NCBI RefSeq assembly: GCF_015223435.1
Contig: NZ_VHKO01000005.1
Coordinates: forward strand, 1 to 64,000
Origin: Vibrio hibernica
Lineage (GTDB): Bacteria > Pseudomonadota > Gammaproteobacteria > Enterobacterales > Vibrionaceae
Reading direction: 5' to 3'
Length of the DNA stretch: 64,000 nt
Position 1 is the stretch's first letter. Each line of letters opens with the position of its first letter. Of the stretch, positions 9,601 to 17,445 are shown piece by piece. The notes beneath the pieces are model-generated. The model worked only from the letters and a program-made list of their open reading frames with translations, searched no databases and was not told where the DNA came from. Made by a program: the position numbers and the translations under genes.

Positions 9601-10734
9601 ATGACAGAGCAGCACTTGACAGAAGCACCCCTTAAAACACCTTTATACACTGTGCATGTAGAAGCAGGTGCAAAAATGGTTCCTTTCGCTGGCTATGATA
9701 TGCCAGTGCAATATCCATTAGGTGTGAAAAAAGAGCATTTGCATACGCGTGATGCGGCTGGACTTTTTGATGTATCTCATATGGGGCAACTTCGGTTAAA
9801 AGGTACGAATGCTGCTGCGGGTTTAGAAGCACTTGTGCCTGTCGATATTATTGGTCTTCCTGAGGGTAAACAGCGTTACGCTTTCTTTACCAATGAGCAG
9901 GGCGGTATTATGGATGATTTGATGGTGGCCAATTTAGGCGACCATCTTTTTGTGGTCGTGAATGCAGCCTGTAAAGCGCAAGATATTGCCCACCTACAAG
10001 CTAACCTGCCAAGCGATGTTGAGATTGAGATCATTGACGATCGCGCATTATTGGCTTTGCAAGGTCCGAAAGCAGCAGATATATTGGCTCGTATTGAACC
10101 GTCAGTCAGTGACATGTTGTTTATGGATGTGAAAGTTATCCAATTAAACGGTATTGAATGCATTGTCAGTCGTTCTGGTTATACCGGTGAAGATGGTTAC
10201 GAGATTTCGGTTCCAAGTGATAAAGCGGTGGAATTTGCAACCACATTAACAATGTTTGAAGAAGTGGAATGGATTGGTTTAGGCGCGCGTGATTCACTGC
10301 GTTTAGAGTGCGGCTTGTGTTTATACGGACATGATTTAGATACCACTACCACGCCAGTTGAAGCAAGTTTGTTGTGGGGGATCAGTAAACCACGCCGCGC
10401 CGATGGTGAACGAGCCGGCGGTTTCCCTGGTGCAGATATTATCTTGCAACAAATTGCGACTAAAGACGTTGCTCGTAAACGTGTTGGTTTAGTGGGGCAA
10501 ACGAAAGCGCCTGTTCGTGAAGGCACCAAATTGTTTGATGCCGATGATAATGAAATTGGTATTGTCACCAGTGGTACCGCTGGACCAACGGCTGGGAAAC
10601 CTGTTTCTATGGCGTACGTAGCGACAAACTTAACGGCAATTGGCACAGAAGTTTTTGCCGACGTTCGAGGTAAAAAATTGCCAATGCTAGTTGAGAAGAT
10701 GCCATTTGTACCGCAGCGTTATTATCGCGGTTAA
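9601..10734 (+). CDS. gcvT: Glycine cleavage system aminomethyltransferase, T-protein
   Basis: About 377 residues from ATG 9601, which matches the usual start of vibrio GcvT ('MTEQ...TPLYTVHVEAGAKMVPFAGYDMP') and has GGAGG just upstream. An in-frame ATG at 9571, with AAGGAGG buried in a hairpin, would add ten residues not expected from the family. GcvT moves the methylene carbon from the lipoyl arm to tetrahydrofolate and releases ammonia. Folate-binding and GCV_T C-terminal domains are complete ('SRSGYTGEDGYEI', 'LGARDSLRLECGLCLYGHD'). It lies downstream of the symporter, probably as one transcription unit, and opposite in strand to gcvPH. glyA is not in this cluster. Confidence 0.95.
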   Translation: MTEQHLTEAPLKTPLYTVHVEAGAKMVPFAGYDMPVQYPLGVKKEHLHTRDAAGLFDVSHMGQLRLKGTNAAAGLEALVPVDIIGLPEGKQRYAFFTNEQGGIMDDLMVANLGDHLFVVVNAACKAQDIAHLQANLPSDVEIEIIDDRALLALQGPKAADILARIEPSVSDMLFMDVKVIQLNGIECIVSRSGYTGEDGYEISVPSDKAVEFATTLTMFEEVEWIGLGARDSLRLECGLCLYGHDLDTTTTPVEASLLWGISKPRRADGERAGGFPGADIILQQIATKDVARKRVGLVGQTKAPVREGTKLFDADDNEIGIVTSGTAGPTAGKPVSMAYVATNLTAIGTEVFADVRGKKLPMLVEKMPFVPQRYYRG

Positions 10735-10791
10735 CTTAATATGGTTGAGTTTAAGATGATTGTGATTAATGCGATTAAACTCAATCTGACT

Positions 10792-10835
10792 AAGCTCTAA
10801 TTGACCAAGCTTTAATTGATCAAGCTCTAATCTCC
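10792..10835 (+). repeat. Three imperfect 15-bp tandem repeats
   Basis: Unit AAGCTCTAATTGACC at 10792-10806, a two-mismatch copy at 10807-10821, and a diverged third copy from 10822. Located between the gcvT stop and its terminator. Confidence 0.65.
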
Positions 10836-10854
10836 GTTTTTACAGTGTAAATTG

Positions 10855-10899
10855 AAATCCAATGAATGCTTTTTGATTAAAGTATTCGTTGGATTTTTT
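10855..10899 (+). terminator. Rho-independent terminator downstream of gcvT
   Basis: An 18-bp stem (10855-10872 with 10879-10896) including two G-U pairs, 6-nt loop, ending in a T-run to 10899. Confidence 0.85.
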
Positions 10900-10969
10900 G
10901 TTTATCATCAATAATTTTCTTGAGCATATCAATCACACTGAGTTTATTGGAAATTTAAATTTGTTGGGC

Positions 10970-11020
10970 AGCTAAGTTTATTGAGAAGCTAAGCTTATCG
11001 TCAAGGTAGGTTTATTGGCA
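10970..11020 (+). repeat. Three imperfect 17-bp tandem repeats upstream of maa
   Basis: Units at 10970-10986, 10987-11003 and 11004-11020 follow AGSTARGTTTATTGNSA with a few changes. The array ends 46 bp before the acetyltransferase ATG, so it probably lies in the promoter or 5' leader. Confidence 0.6.
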
Positions 11021-11066
11021 AAATACGTTGATTGGAAAAGTAATTTTAATTGGGACACTAGACATT

Positions 11067-11624
11067 ATGACTGAATTCGAAAAGATGGTAGCAGGGCAAG
11101 ATTTTGATGGCTTAGATGCGAGTGTTGCTGATGTTCGTGAAAGCACCGCTACATTGAAGTTGGCTTTCAATCAATCTCGGACCATACAAGATCAGCATAC
11201 TATTCTCAAAGACATGCTTGGCAGTATTGGGGAGCAAAGCATTATTACGCCTCCTTTCCAGTGTGAATTTGGTAAGACAATTTTTGTTGGTGAAAACACG
11301 TTCTTAAATATGAATGTCACTGTCTTGGATAATGCATCAGTCACTATTGGCGATCATGTTTTGATTGGACCAAATGTTCAGTTTTATACGGCGAGTCATT
11401 CAATGGATTATCAAAGTCGTCGACGTTGGGAAACATTCAGTAAGCCGATTGTGGTGGAGGATGATGTTTGGATTGGTGGCAGCTCAGTGATCAATCAAGG
11501 GGTCACTATTGGTGCACGTTCTGTGATTGCGGCTAACTCGGTCGTCAACAAAGATGTGCCGCCGGATTGTTTGTATGGTGGAACGCCCGCTAAATTTATT
11601 CGTAAGATTGTTTCGGATACGTAA
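11067..11624 (+). CDS. maa: Maltose O-acetyltransferase-like hexapeptide transferase
   Basis: A 185-residue LacA/NodL/Maa-type acetyl-CoA transferase: an N-terminal Mac domain ('MTEFEKMVAGQDFD'), then a left-handed beta-helix from hexapeptide repeats, with 'GENTFLNMNVTVLD', 'ASHSMDY' bearing the catalytic histidine, and the C-terminal 'GGTPAKFIRKI' cap. It probably acetylates maltose, glucose or another sugar. The ATG at 11067 is chosen because E. coli Maa is about 183 residues and begins this way; the upstream in-frame TTG at 11028 would add 13 residues. The ribosome site is weak. Confidence 0.85.
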   Translation: MTEFEKMVAGQDFDGLDASVADVRESTATLKLAFNQSRTIQDQHTILKDMLGSIGEQSIITPPFQCEFGKTIFVGENTFLNMNVTVLDNASVTIGDHVLIGPNVQFYTASHSMDYQSRRRWETFSKPIVVEDDVWIGGSSVINQGVTIGARSVIAANSVVNKDVPPDCLYGGTPAKFIRKIVSDT

Positions 11625-11636
11625 ATGAAGCAGCCA

Positions 11637-11897
11637 TTAATTATTCGTTGTGAACTTATTAAAAAAATTCATGGCTAAAGAAACAACAGGGTAAAAAAAC
11701 CGAATTTTCTTTCGATATTTAACCATGATAATGCTGGAGATGGCGATTCCAGTTGTCAGTTGGAAAGGGTGTTTTTTTGAATAAGCAGCAAGGGTTTTTA
11801 GTAATAAACCAAGCGCTAATTGACTCTCTCTACTGGCATTTTTACCTTCCATTCTTTTTATTTTAATCGCGTGATTGAGCTGCTTTAGTGATGACAT
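11637..11897 (-). CDS. Small YqjK-like envelope protein
   Basis: About 86 residues, basic, with one hydrophobic segment in the middle ('FQLTTGIAISSIIMV'). No strong motif. Its place as third gene after a DUF883 protein and a holin-superfamily-III protein matches the E. coli yqjD-yqjE-yqjK order, and the size fits, so a YqjK-like role is inferred from synteny. The ATG at 11897 has GGAGG six bases upstream; this start overlaps the 3' end of the previous gene by about 35 bp, so translation is coupled. The longer GTG start at 11903 would overlap the ribosome site. Confidence 0.6.
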   Translation of the reverse strand: MSSLKQLNHAIKIKRMEGKNASRESQLALGLLLKTLAAYSKKHPFQLTTGIAISSIIMVKYRKKIRFFYPVVSLAMNFFNKFTTNN

Positions 11898-12348
11898 CGA
11901 CACCCTCCTTCAATTGAGAAATTGTTTCGTTGAAACCAAAAGAGCGTATTAAACGTTTTTGCCAGTAAATTAAGCCAACTAAAATTAAGCTCATCGCGAA
12001 TAAGAATAAACCGACACCAATGAGTACATTTTGAGTTAATACATATGCAATCACGCCAATACTGATGCACAAACTGAAGATAAAAAGGATGAGTAAAGGA
12101 ATAAGTAAAACTTGGCAGATGATGGATTGTTTTGCTGCAGCAATGTTACGTTGCACTTCGAGATAGAAAAGTTGAGCCGTCGATTCTGACCACTGCCCAA
12201 CTTCGGTTATGACTTTAGACGCTTGATTAAAAACCGATTTTATCTCGTCTATTTTATCGGTTATATCTTCTTCAGTTGGCAGCGGTGTGTCGGTTTGGTG
12301 ATCATCAGAGGTTTCATTTTCATGTAACCCTTTGTTGGTGTCTTCCAT
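11863..12348 (-). CDS. Phage holin superfamily III / YqjE-like membrane protein
   Basis: 161 residues with an acidic N-terminal tail, a predicted amphipathic helix, and two membrane helices joined by a short turn (about residues 80-130, 'VLLIPLLILFIFSLCISIG' then 'LIGVGLFLFAMSLILVGL'). This is the YqjE layout (holin-like superfamily III, not a phage gene here). In E. coli the homologue is a membrane protein of unknown role found with ribosome-associated YqjD. It is the middle gene of a three-gene operon. Confidence 0.7.
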   Translation of the reverse strand: MEDTNKGLHENETSDDHQTDTPLPTEEDITDKIDEIKSVFNQASKVITEVGQWSESTAQLFYLEVQRNIAAAKQSIICQVLLIPLLILFIFSLCISIGVIAYVLTQNVLIGVGLFLFAMSLILVGLIYWQKRLIRSFGFNETISQLKEGVDVITKAAQSRD

Positions 12349-12373
12349 CCGACGATTCCCCTGCCTAGTTTGA

Positions 12374-12595
12374 TTATTTGATCAGTTTAGAAATGGCCCA
12401 GCCCGCTAAAAAAGCACAGCCAACACTTAATAATGGATGCTCTTTAATGATATTTTCAGCTTGATTGGCTTTTTGTTTTATTTTTTCAGAGCCTTCATTC
12501 AACGATTCTTCCACTTGATCTTTAACAGAATTAATCGCTTCTGTCGTGGCTTCTTCTATTTTATCTTTTGGGGTTTGAGTTTTTGTTGTAGCCAT
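12374..12595 (-). CDS. DUF883 / YqjD-like protein
   Basis: 73 residues from ATG 12595, which has AAGGAG six bases upstream; a TTG two codons earlier is less likely. A charged, helical N-terminal part ('DQVEESLNEGSEKIKQKANQ') is followed by a C-terminal hydrophobic helix ending in a conserved GW-type motif ('GCAFLAGWAISKLIK'). This matches ElaB/YqjD/DUF883 proteins, which are tail-anchored inner-membrane proteins; E. coli YqjD binds ribosomes in stationary phase. It is first in the operon with the YqjE- and YqjK-like genes. Confidence 0.8.
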   Translation of the reverse strand: MATTKTQTPKDKIEEATTEAINSVKDQVEESLNEGSEKIKQKANQAENIIKEHPLLSVGCAFLAGWAISKLIK

Positions 12596-12904
12596 GTTCA
12601 ATCTCCTTGATTATATGCGGTGTGATTTCATTTAATATACAACGAAATCGTTATCACTTACCTATGATGGTTGTCATTGAAAAATAGCGTTTATTTCAGA
12701 CTCACATGAAAATTAAGCCATCGTTGATAGTGCTTGCTGCGCCAGTCATGAAAAGTAGTTAACTATAGGCTTTAGCATATTTATGTGTGGTTTTTACAAG
12801 CTCTTAGTATGAAAAATAAACTCTATCTAATGTTAGGCTAATTAGAAAGGTAATACAATGGGGCTCTGATTTGATAAAGATAGATGAAAACTAAGCTGTT
12901 TGTG
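12596..12904. other. Intergenic region upstream of the YqjD-like operon
   Basis: 309 bp between the rluA-family gene and the DUF883 gene. It should contain the promoter of the DUF883 operon on the minus strand. I see no strong hairpin, repeat or small gene in it. Confidence 0.5.
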
Positions 12905-14593
12905 TCAAAAGTCAGATTCTACTTCAAATACCATTTTTGCCTTTGTATAAGGATGGTCAAACGTTAATTGTTGCGCGTGTAAATGAAGCCGGTTAGCTTT
13001 GGTGCCATATAAATCATCTCCGACAATCGGCATGTTCAAACCATGAATATGAGCGCAATGAACACGCAGTTGGTGGGTACGTCCAGTTTTCGGATAAAGG
13101 TAAACTTTGCTGAGAACTTGGTTGTCATCGGTTGTTTGATGCTCGATTAACTCCCAATATGTCTCGGCTGGCTTGCCATATTGGTCACATACCATTTGTC
13201 TCGGTCTGTCATCTAAATCACCTCTTAATGGCAAATTAATATCGCCATTAGTTTGATCTAGCTTGCCTTCAAGAAGCGCCACGTAACGTTTCTCTACAAG
13301 GCGAGTAATAAACTGTTTCTGTAGATTCTTATTAGCACGGCGAGTCAGCGCAAACACCAGTAAACCGGAAGTGGACATGTCTAAACGATGCAATACAAAA
13401 AGCCCTTCAGCATCGCTAAATTGTTTCTGTAGACGGTGGGAAACCGAGTCTTGAACATTGACCCCCGGAACCGATAAAAACTCTGCCGGCTTATTCACCA
13501 CCACGATGGCATCATCTTGATAAATGATTTCTATCTCTTTACCTTCGGCATGATTTTTTAGCAAAGGATTATCATCTAATTCAATACCGTGAAGCATATG
13601 CGCCAAAATTGGCTGGCACTTATTTTGGCAAGATGGATAGAATTTTTTATGCTGACGAATTTCAGATTTAGGCGATGAACCCCACCAAAACTCTGCCATG
13701 CATATTGGGATGTAATGATGTTTAAATGCATAATGTAGCAACTTTGGGGCGGCGCATTCGCCTGATCCTGCTGGTGGCGTTAGATCACCAAAAATATCTA
13801 ATAAAGATTTCTGTTGTTGATATTGGTTTAAAAATTGATATTGCTCGAACAGCTTATTTTGCAATGTTGAAGACAAGGTTTTGCGGCGCTGTTTTAAGGC
13901 ATCGATTTGGGCGTTGTATTGGTTTAATCGCAGTTCGGCATCGGTGATTTTTTTCGCCCAACTTTGCTTTAAGTGTTTTTGCTCAGCTTTTTCCGCCACA
14001 CTTTGCTTGCCAAGATCCTGAAGGAGCAGAGTTAGATCGCCATCAGTTAATGTTTTTTCAGATTGTTGGCGTATTAATTTTCTTTGTCTTCTACTTTCAA
14101 TCATGTTTAAGCGAAGCGCTTCTAATTCTATTTGTGCTTGTTGTTTTTCTTGCTCTAATTGCACGTTAAGTTGAGTGAGAACTGGAGCTTGCTCTAATAT
14201 TTTAATTTCTTGATTAATAACATTAATAGGGGCAGTTCCCTCTAGAAAGAATCCTTCATCTTCAAGCATATCAAATACTGGCGGCACGAAATGCGGTAGA
14301 TGATTTTGATCGGCTAGTTTCCCAGAAAATGCCGATAAATAGCCCAGTTGATCGTGCTGATTTTTGACGACTAATACACCGAACATTTTACCGTTTGATT
14401 CAAAATCATATTGCCAGTTTTTTTGGCTGAGTAAGTGTTGTTGTAATTGTTGTGCGGCTAGCACTGATAATGGATCGGCCTCATAACAAAAAGGGTAGGT
14501 GAATTTTTTTGGTAGGGGAATATTAATATTGTTGGAAATTTCATCATTTATTCGAGTATTAAAAGAGGTGAAGCAAGGGTCAATAGCTGGCAT
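12905..14593 (-). CDS. Long RluA-family pseudouridine synthase
   Basis: 562 residues, far longer than RluA itself. The last 220 residues are a complete RluA/RluD catalytic domain, with 'FVLHRLDMSTSGLLVFA' carrying the catalytic aspartate and the 'KTGRTHQLRVH' motif. The first 340 residues form an extension with a glutamine/lysine-rich coiled coil (about 140-260) and a segment containing 'PPAGSGECAAPKLL' and several cysteines ('SCQNKCQP'). Long forms of this type are common in vibrios and Shewanella. It isomerises a uridine in 23S rRNA or tRNA; the target is not clear from sequence. Confidence 0.85.
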   Translation of the reverse strand: MPAIDPCFTSFNTRINDEISNNINIPLPKKFTYPFCYEADPLSVLAAQQLQQHLLSQKNWQYDFESNGKMFGVLVVKNQHDQLGYLSAFSGKLADQNHLPHFVPPVFDMLEDEGFFLEGTAPINVINQEIKILEQAPVLTQLNVQLEQEKQQAQIELEALRLNMIESRRQRKLIRQQSEKTLTDGDLTLLLQDLGKQSVAEKAEQKHLKQSWAKKITDAELRLNQYNAQIDALKQRRKTLSSTLQNKLFEQYQFLNQYQQQKSLLDIFGDLTPPAGSGECAAPKLLHYAFKHHYIPICMAEFWWGSSPKSEIRQHKKFYPSCQNKCQPILAHMLHGIELDDNPLLKNHAEGKEIEIIYQDDAIVVVNKPAEFLSVPGVNVQDSVSHRLQKQFSDAEGLFVLHRLDMSTSGLLVFALTRRANKNLQKQFITRLVEKRYVALLEGKLDQTNGDINLPLRGDLDDRPRQMVCDQYGKPAETYWELIEHQTTDDNQVLSKVYLYPKTGRTHQLRVHCAHIHGLNMPIVGDDLYGTKANRLHLHAQQLTFDHPYTKAKMVFEVESDF

Positions 14594-14658
14594 GGTGAAC
14601 TCGAATAAATAGTATGGACTACAGATTTTACGCGATTGAAGTAAAGGAAGACAATTAA

Positions 14659-14718
14659 AAACGCCCTTTCTTGGTTTCCTATTTTTCTCAAATAAGTGAC
14701 CAATACGAAAGGGCGTTT
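14659..14718 (-). terminator. Terminator downstream of fruA
   Basis: Inverted repeat AAACGCCCTTTC / GAAAGGGCGTTT (14659-14670 and 14707-14718) with a long loop that contains a second pairing (TTGGT/ACCAA). On the minus strand it runs into TTTTTAA 30 bp after the fruA stop. Confidence 0.8.
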
Positions 14719-14747
14719 GTGTTTTTACTTAGAGTGATGAGTAAATG

Positions 14748-16493
14748 TTAAGCGATAACGGCTTTCATTTCTGCTCTGTTTTTTAAGAATGCGTAACTGA
14801 CACCGGTGACAACGGTACCTGCGATAATAGCCACTAAGTACAACAAGGCCGGTGTGATCGCATTAGGAATAAGTAAGACGAATAGACCGCCGTGTGGCGC
14901 CATTAGTTTTGCACCAAATAGCATCGACAATGCACCTGTTAATGCTCCGCCAGCCATGCAACATGGGATCACGCGCATTGGATCTTTCGCCGCAAATGGA
15001 ATGGCGCCTTCGGTGATAAAGCATAAACCCAGCACCGTTGCCGCTTTGCCTGCTTCACGTTCATTGGCTTCAAATTTGTTTCTGGCAAGGAATGTGGCAA
15101 GGCCTAAACCAAGTGGTGGGATCATTCCTGCCGCCATCACAGCTGCCATTGGGGCATAGGTTTGTGAGGCAAGTAAGCCAACTCCAAAGGTATAAGCGGC
15201 TTTGTTGATTGGGCCACCTAAGTCAAAGCACATCATACAACCTAAGATCACGCCAAGTAGAACCGCGTTAGCCGAACCCATGTTGTTTAGGAAATCCGTC
15301 ATTGCTGACATGATGCTAGAAACTGGGCCACCTACGATGTAAATCATCACAAGGCCAGTAAATAAGCTTGCCAATAATGGGATGATTAAAATTGGTTTCA
15401 ACGCTTCCATTGATTGCGGTAGGTTTAATTTTTCCGCAATAAGTTTCGCTGCGTAACCTGCAATGAAACCAGCAAGAATACCGCCAATAAAGCCAGCGCC
15501 AGTTGAACTAGCTAACATGCCGCCAATTAAACCTGGTGCTAAACCTGGACGATCGGCAATCGAAAAGGCAATAAAGCCCGCAAGAACGGGGATCATTAAT
15601 GCAAAGGCGGAGCCACCACCAATGGTCATCAACGCTGCGGCTAATGTACCTTCTTGTTTAAAGGCTTCAATGCCAAATACAAAAGATAGGGCGATACATA
15701 AACCACCCGCAACAACCAACGGCAGCATATGCGAAACACCAGTCATTAAGTGTTTGTACACACCCGATTTTTCTTCATTGTTTGATGTCGATGACGGTGA
15801 TTTTTGACCTGCTTGATAAGGCTGTGCTTGTTCAAACGCTTTACTGAATTCTTGCTCCGTTTTTTTCAGAGCTAGACCTGTGCTGGTTTTATATAAACGT
15901 TTACCGGCGAAACGATCCAGTGGCACTTCAATATCCGCCGCAATGATGACTAAATCTGCATCGGCAATGTCTTGTTCTGTCAGTTGGTTTTTTGCACCAA
16001 CCGATCCGCGTGTTTCTACTTTAATCTGGTGTCCTAATTTTTTACCAGTTTCTTGTAGTGCTTCAGCTGCCATAAAGGTATGTGCAACACCTGTTGGGCA
16101 AGCGGTGATAGCCACTATTTTCTTACTGCCTGAATCCGTCGCTATCGAAGAATGGGTATTTTTACTGGTCGCGTTTTCTTGGGTTAGAAGCGTAGCTTGG
16201 TGTACGGCTTCCTCTAACCATTTTTGTGTGTCGTTAAAACAGGCAGATAGATCGCCTTGGTAGACTTTTTTATCGACGAAGCGAGTCGTATCGATAACCG
16301 TATTTGTCGCAATAACAACAACGTCGGCTTGCTCGATTTGTTGCGCAGTTAATGGCGGCTTAACGATAAGTTCAGGCTGGCATTCAATATGTGCAGTCCA
16401 GCCTAGTGTTTTCGACGCTTGTTCTAATAAACCGGCGGCAATAATGCTGTTAGCTACGCCACTTGGGCAAGCGGTAATAATGGCAATATTCAT
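14748..16493 (-). CDS. fruA: PTS fructose transporter subunit IIB'BC
   Basis: 581 residues. Two IIB-like domains are in tandem: residues 1-100 ('ITACPSGVANS') and about 127-220 ('AITACPTGVAHTFMAAEAL', with the phosphorylated cysteine), followed by a IIC membrane domain with about nine helices ('GGPINKAAYTFGVGLL', 'ITEGAIPFA'). It imports fructose and delivers fructose 1-phosphate to FruK. The gene overlaps fruK by 4 bp (ATGA), with AAGGA before its ATG. Operon order is fruB-fruK-fruA, read on the minus strand. Confidence 0.96.
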   Translation of the reverse strand: MNIAIITACPSGVANSIIAAGLLEQASKTLGWTAHIECQPELIVKPPLTAQQIEQADVVVIATNTVIDTTRFVDKKVYQGDLSACFNDTQKWLEEAVHQATLLTQENATSKNTHSSIATDSGSKKIVAITACPTGVAHTFMAAEALQETGKKLGHQIKVETRGSVGAKNQLTEQDIADADLVIIAADIEVPLDRFAGKRLYKTSTGLALKKTEQEFSKAFEQAQPYQAGQKSPSSTSNNEEKSGVYKHLMTGVSHMLPLVVAGGLCIALSFVFGIEAFKQEGTLAAALMTIGGGSAFALMIPVLAGFIAFSIADRPGLAPGLIGGMLASSTGAGFIGGILAGFIAGYAAKLIAEKLNLPQSMEALKPILIIPLLASLFTGLVMIYIVGGPVSSIMSAMTDFLNNMGSANAVLLGVILGCMMCFDLGGPINKAAYTFGVGLLASQTYAPMAAVMAAGMIPPLGLGLATFLARNKFEANEREAGKAATVLGLCFITEGAIPFAAKDPMRVIPCCMAGGALTGALSMLFGAKLMAPHGGLFVLLIPNAITPALLYLVAIIAGTVVTGVSYAFLKNRAEMKAVIA

Positions 16494-17434
16494 AGCAATG
16501 TCCTTGTTGTTATTTTTTGTTGTAAGGTTTGCACTGCTTCAAGGCTAGGTACGCCGACACCAACTTGGGTGACTGCTAGTGCGGATAAAGCGGTCGCAAA
16601 ACTGAGGATTTCGTCTTCAGACCATTGTTGAAGATGGCCCCATGACATGCCAGCCACTAACGTATCACCTGCGCCAACCGTGCTCACGACTTGCATTTTA
16701 GGTGGTGAGGCTTGACGCCATTGACCTTGTTTTAGCCACATTACGCCATTAGCGCCCATTGAAACCACAATGTTAGCAATGCCGTTTTGCTCTAAGGTTT
16801 GGGCTGCTTGTTGGCAGGCTTGGCTGTCTTTTAATTCTTTACCTATGAGTTCTGATAGCTCTTCATCATTAGGCTTAATCAACCAAGGATGGGAGTGAAG
16901 GCCGGCTTTTAATGCGTCACGGCTGCTATCAAAAATGACTTTTTTCCCTAGTTGATGCAGTTTTTCAATCCATTGAGCACAAAGCTCTGGCGACACACCT
17001 TGCGGCAAACTGCCTGCCATCACAAAGTAATCATGATCTTGTGCCAATGCGAATAAGGTTTTTTCAAACTCAGCAATGGCGGAGCTATCGACATGTATGC
17101 CAGGAAAGTTGATATCACTGACATCACTAGCGCTATCAACCAGTTTGACATTGATGCGTGTTGCGCCTTTTACGCGTACAAATCGATCGGTGGCATTGAT
17201 TTGTTCGAATAACTGACAAAACGACTCTTGGTTATCCGCGCCAAGAAAGCCCGTCACGGTGACTTTAGCGCCAAGATCGGATAAGACTTTTGCCACGTTT
17301 ACGCCTTTACCTGCCGGATGAAGCGTGCTTTTTGAAACTAAACTAACACTCCCGACATTTAAGGTGTTGGTTAAATGACCAGTTAGATCGAGTGCTGGAT
17401 TTAAAGTAATCGTGACGATTTTATGTTGAGACAT
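16490..17434 (-). CDS. fruK: 1-phosphofructokinase
   Basis: A 314-residue PfkB-family sugar kinase that makes fructose 1,6-bisphosphate from fructose 1-phosphate. The PfkB signatures are present: N-terminal 'TLNPALDLTGHL', 'HPAGKGVNVAKVL' and the C-terminal 'VVSTVGAGDTLVAGM' with the catalytic aspartate. AAAGGAG precedes the ATG. It lies 11 bp after fruB and overlaps fruA, so the three genes are translationally linked. By removing fructose 1-phosphate it also ends FruR induction. Confidence 0.96.
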   Translation of the reverse strand: MSQHKIVTITLNPALDLTGHLTNTLNVGSVSLVSKSTLHPAGKGVNVAKVLSDLGAKVTVTGFLGADNQESFCQLFEQINATDRFVRVKGATRINVKLVDSASDVSDINFPGIHVDSSAIAEFEKTLFALAQDHDYFVMAGSLPQGVSPELCAQWIEKLHQLGKKVIFDSSRDALKAGLHSHPWLIKPNDEELSELIGKELKDSQACQQAAQTLEQNGIANIVVSMGANGVMWLKQGQWRQASPPKMQVVSTVGAGDTLVAGMSWGHLQQWSEDEILSFATALSALAVTQVGVGVPSLEAVQTLQQKITTRTLL

Positions 17435-17445
17435 ATGACTCTCCT

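Larger units (their letters stand above)
10735..11066. other. gcvT-maa intergenic region with short repeats
   Basis: 332 bp without a gene. It contains three imperfect 15-bp direct repeats, the gcvT terminator, and three imperfect 17-bp direct repeats just upstream of the acetyltransferase; these are listed separately. Confidence 0.6.

Noticed and set aside
11863..12348. Prophage holin
   Set aside because: The holin superfamily III label reflects fold similarity only; there are no phage genes around it and the operon matches yqjD-yqjE-yqjK.
15463..16263. Long plus-strand frames opposite fruA
   Set aside because: Shadow frames of a well-supported PTS gene with biased codon use; no ribosome sites.
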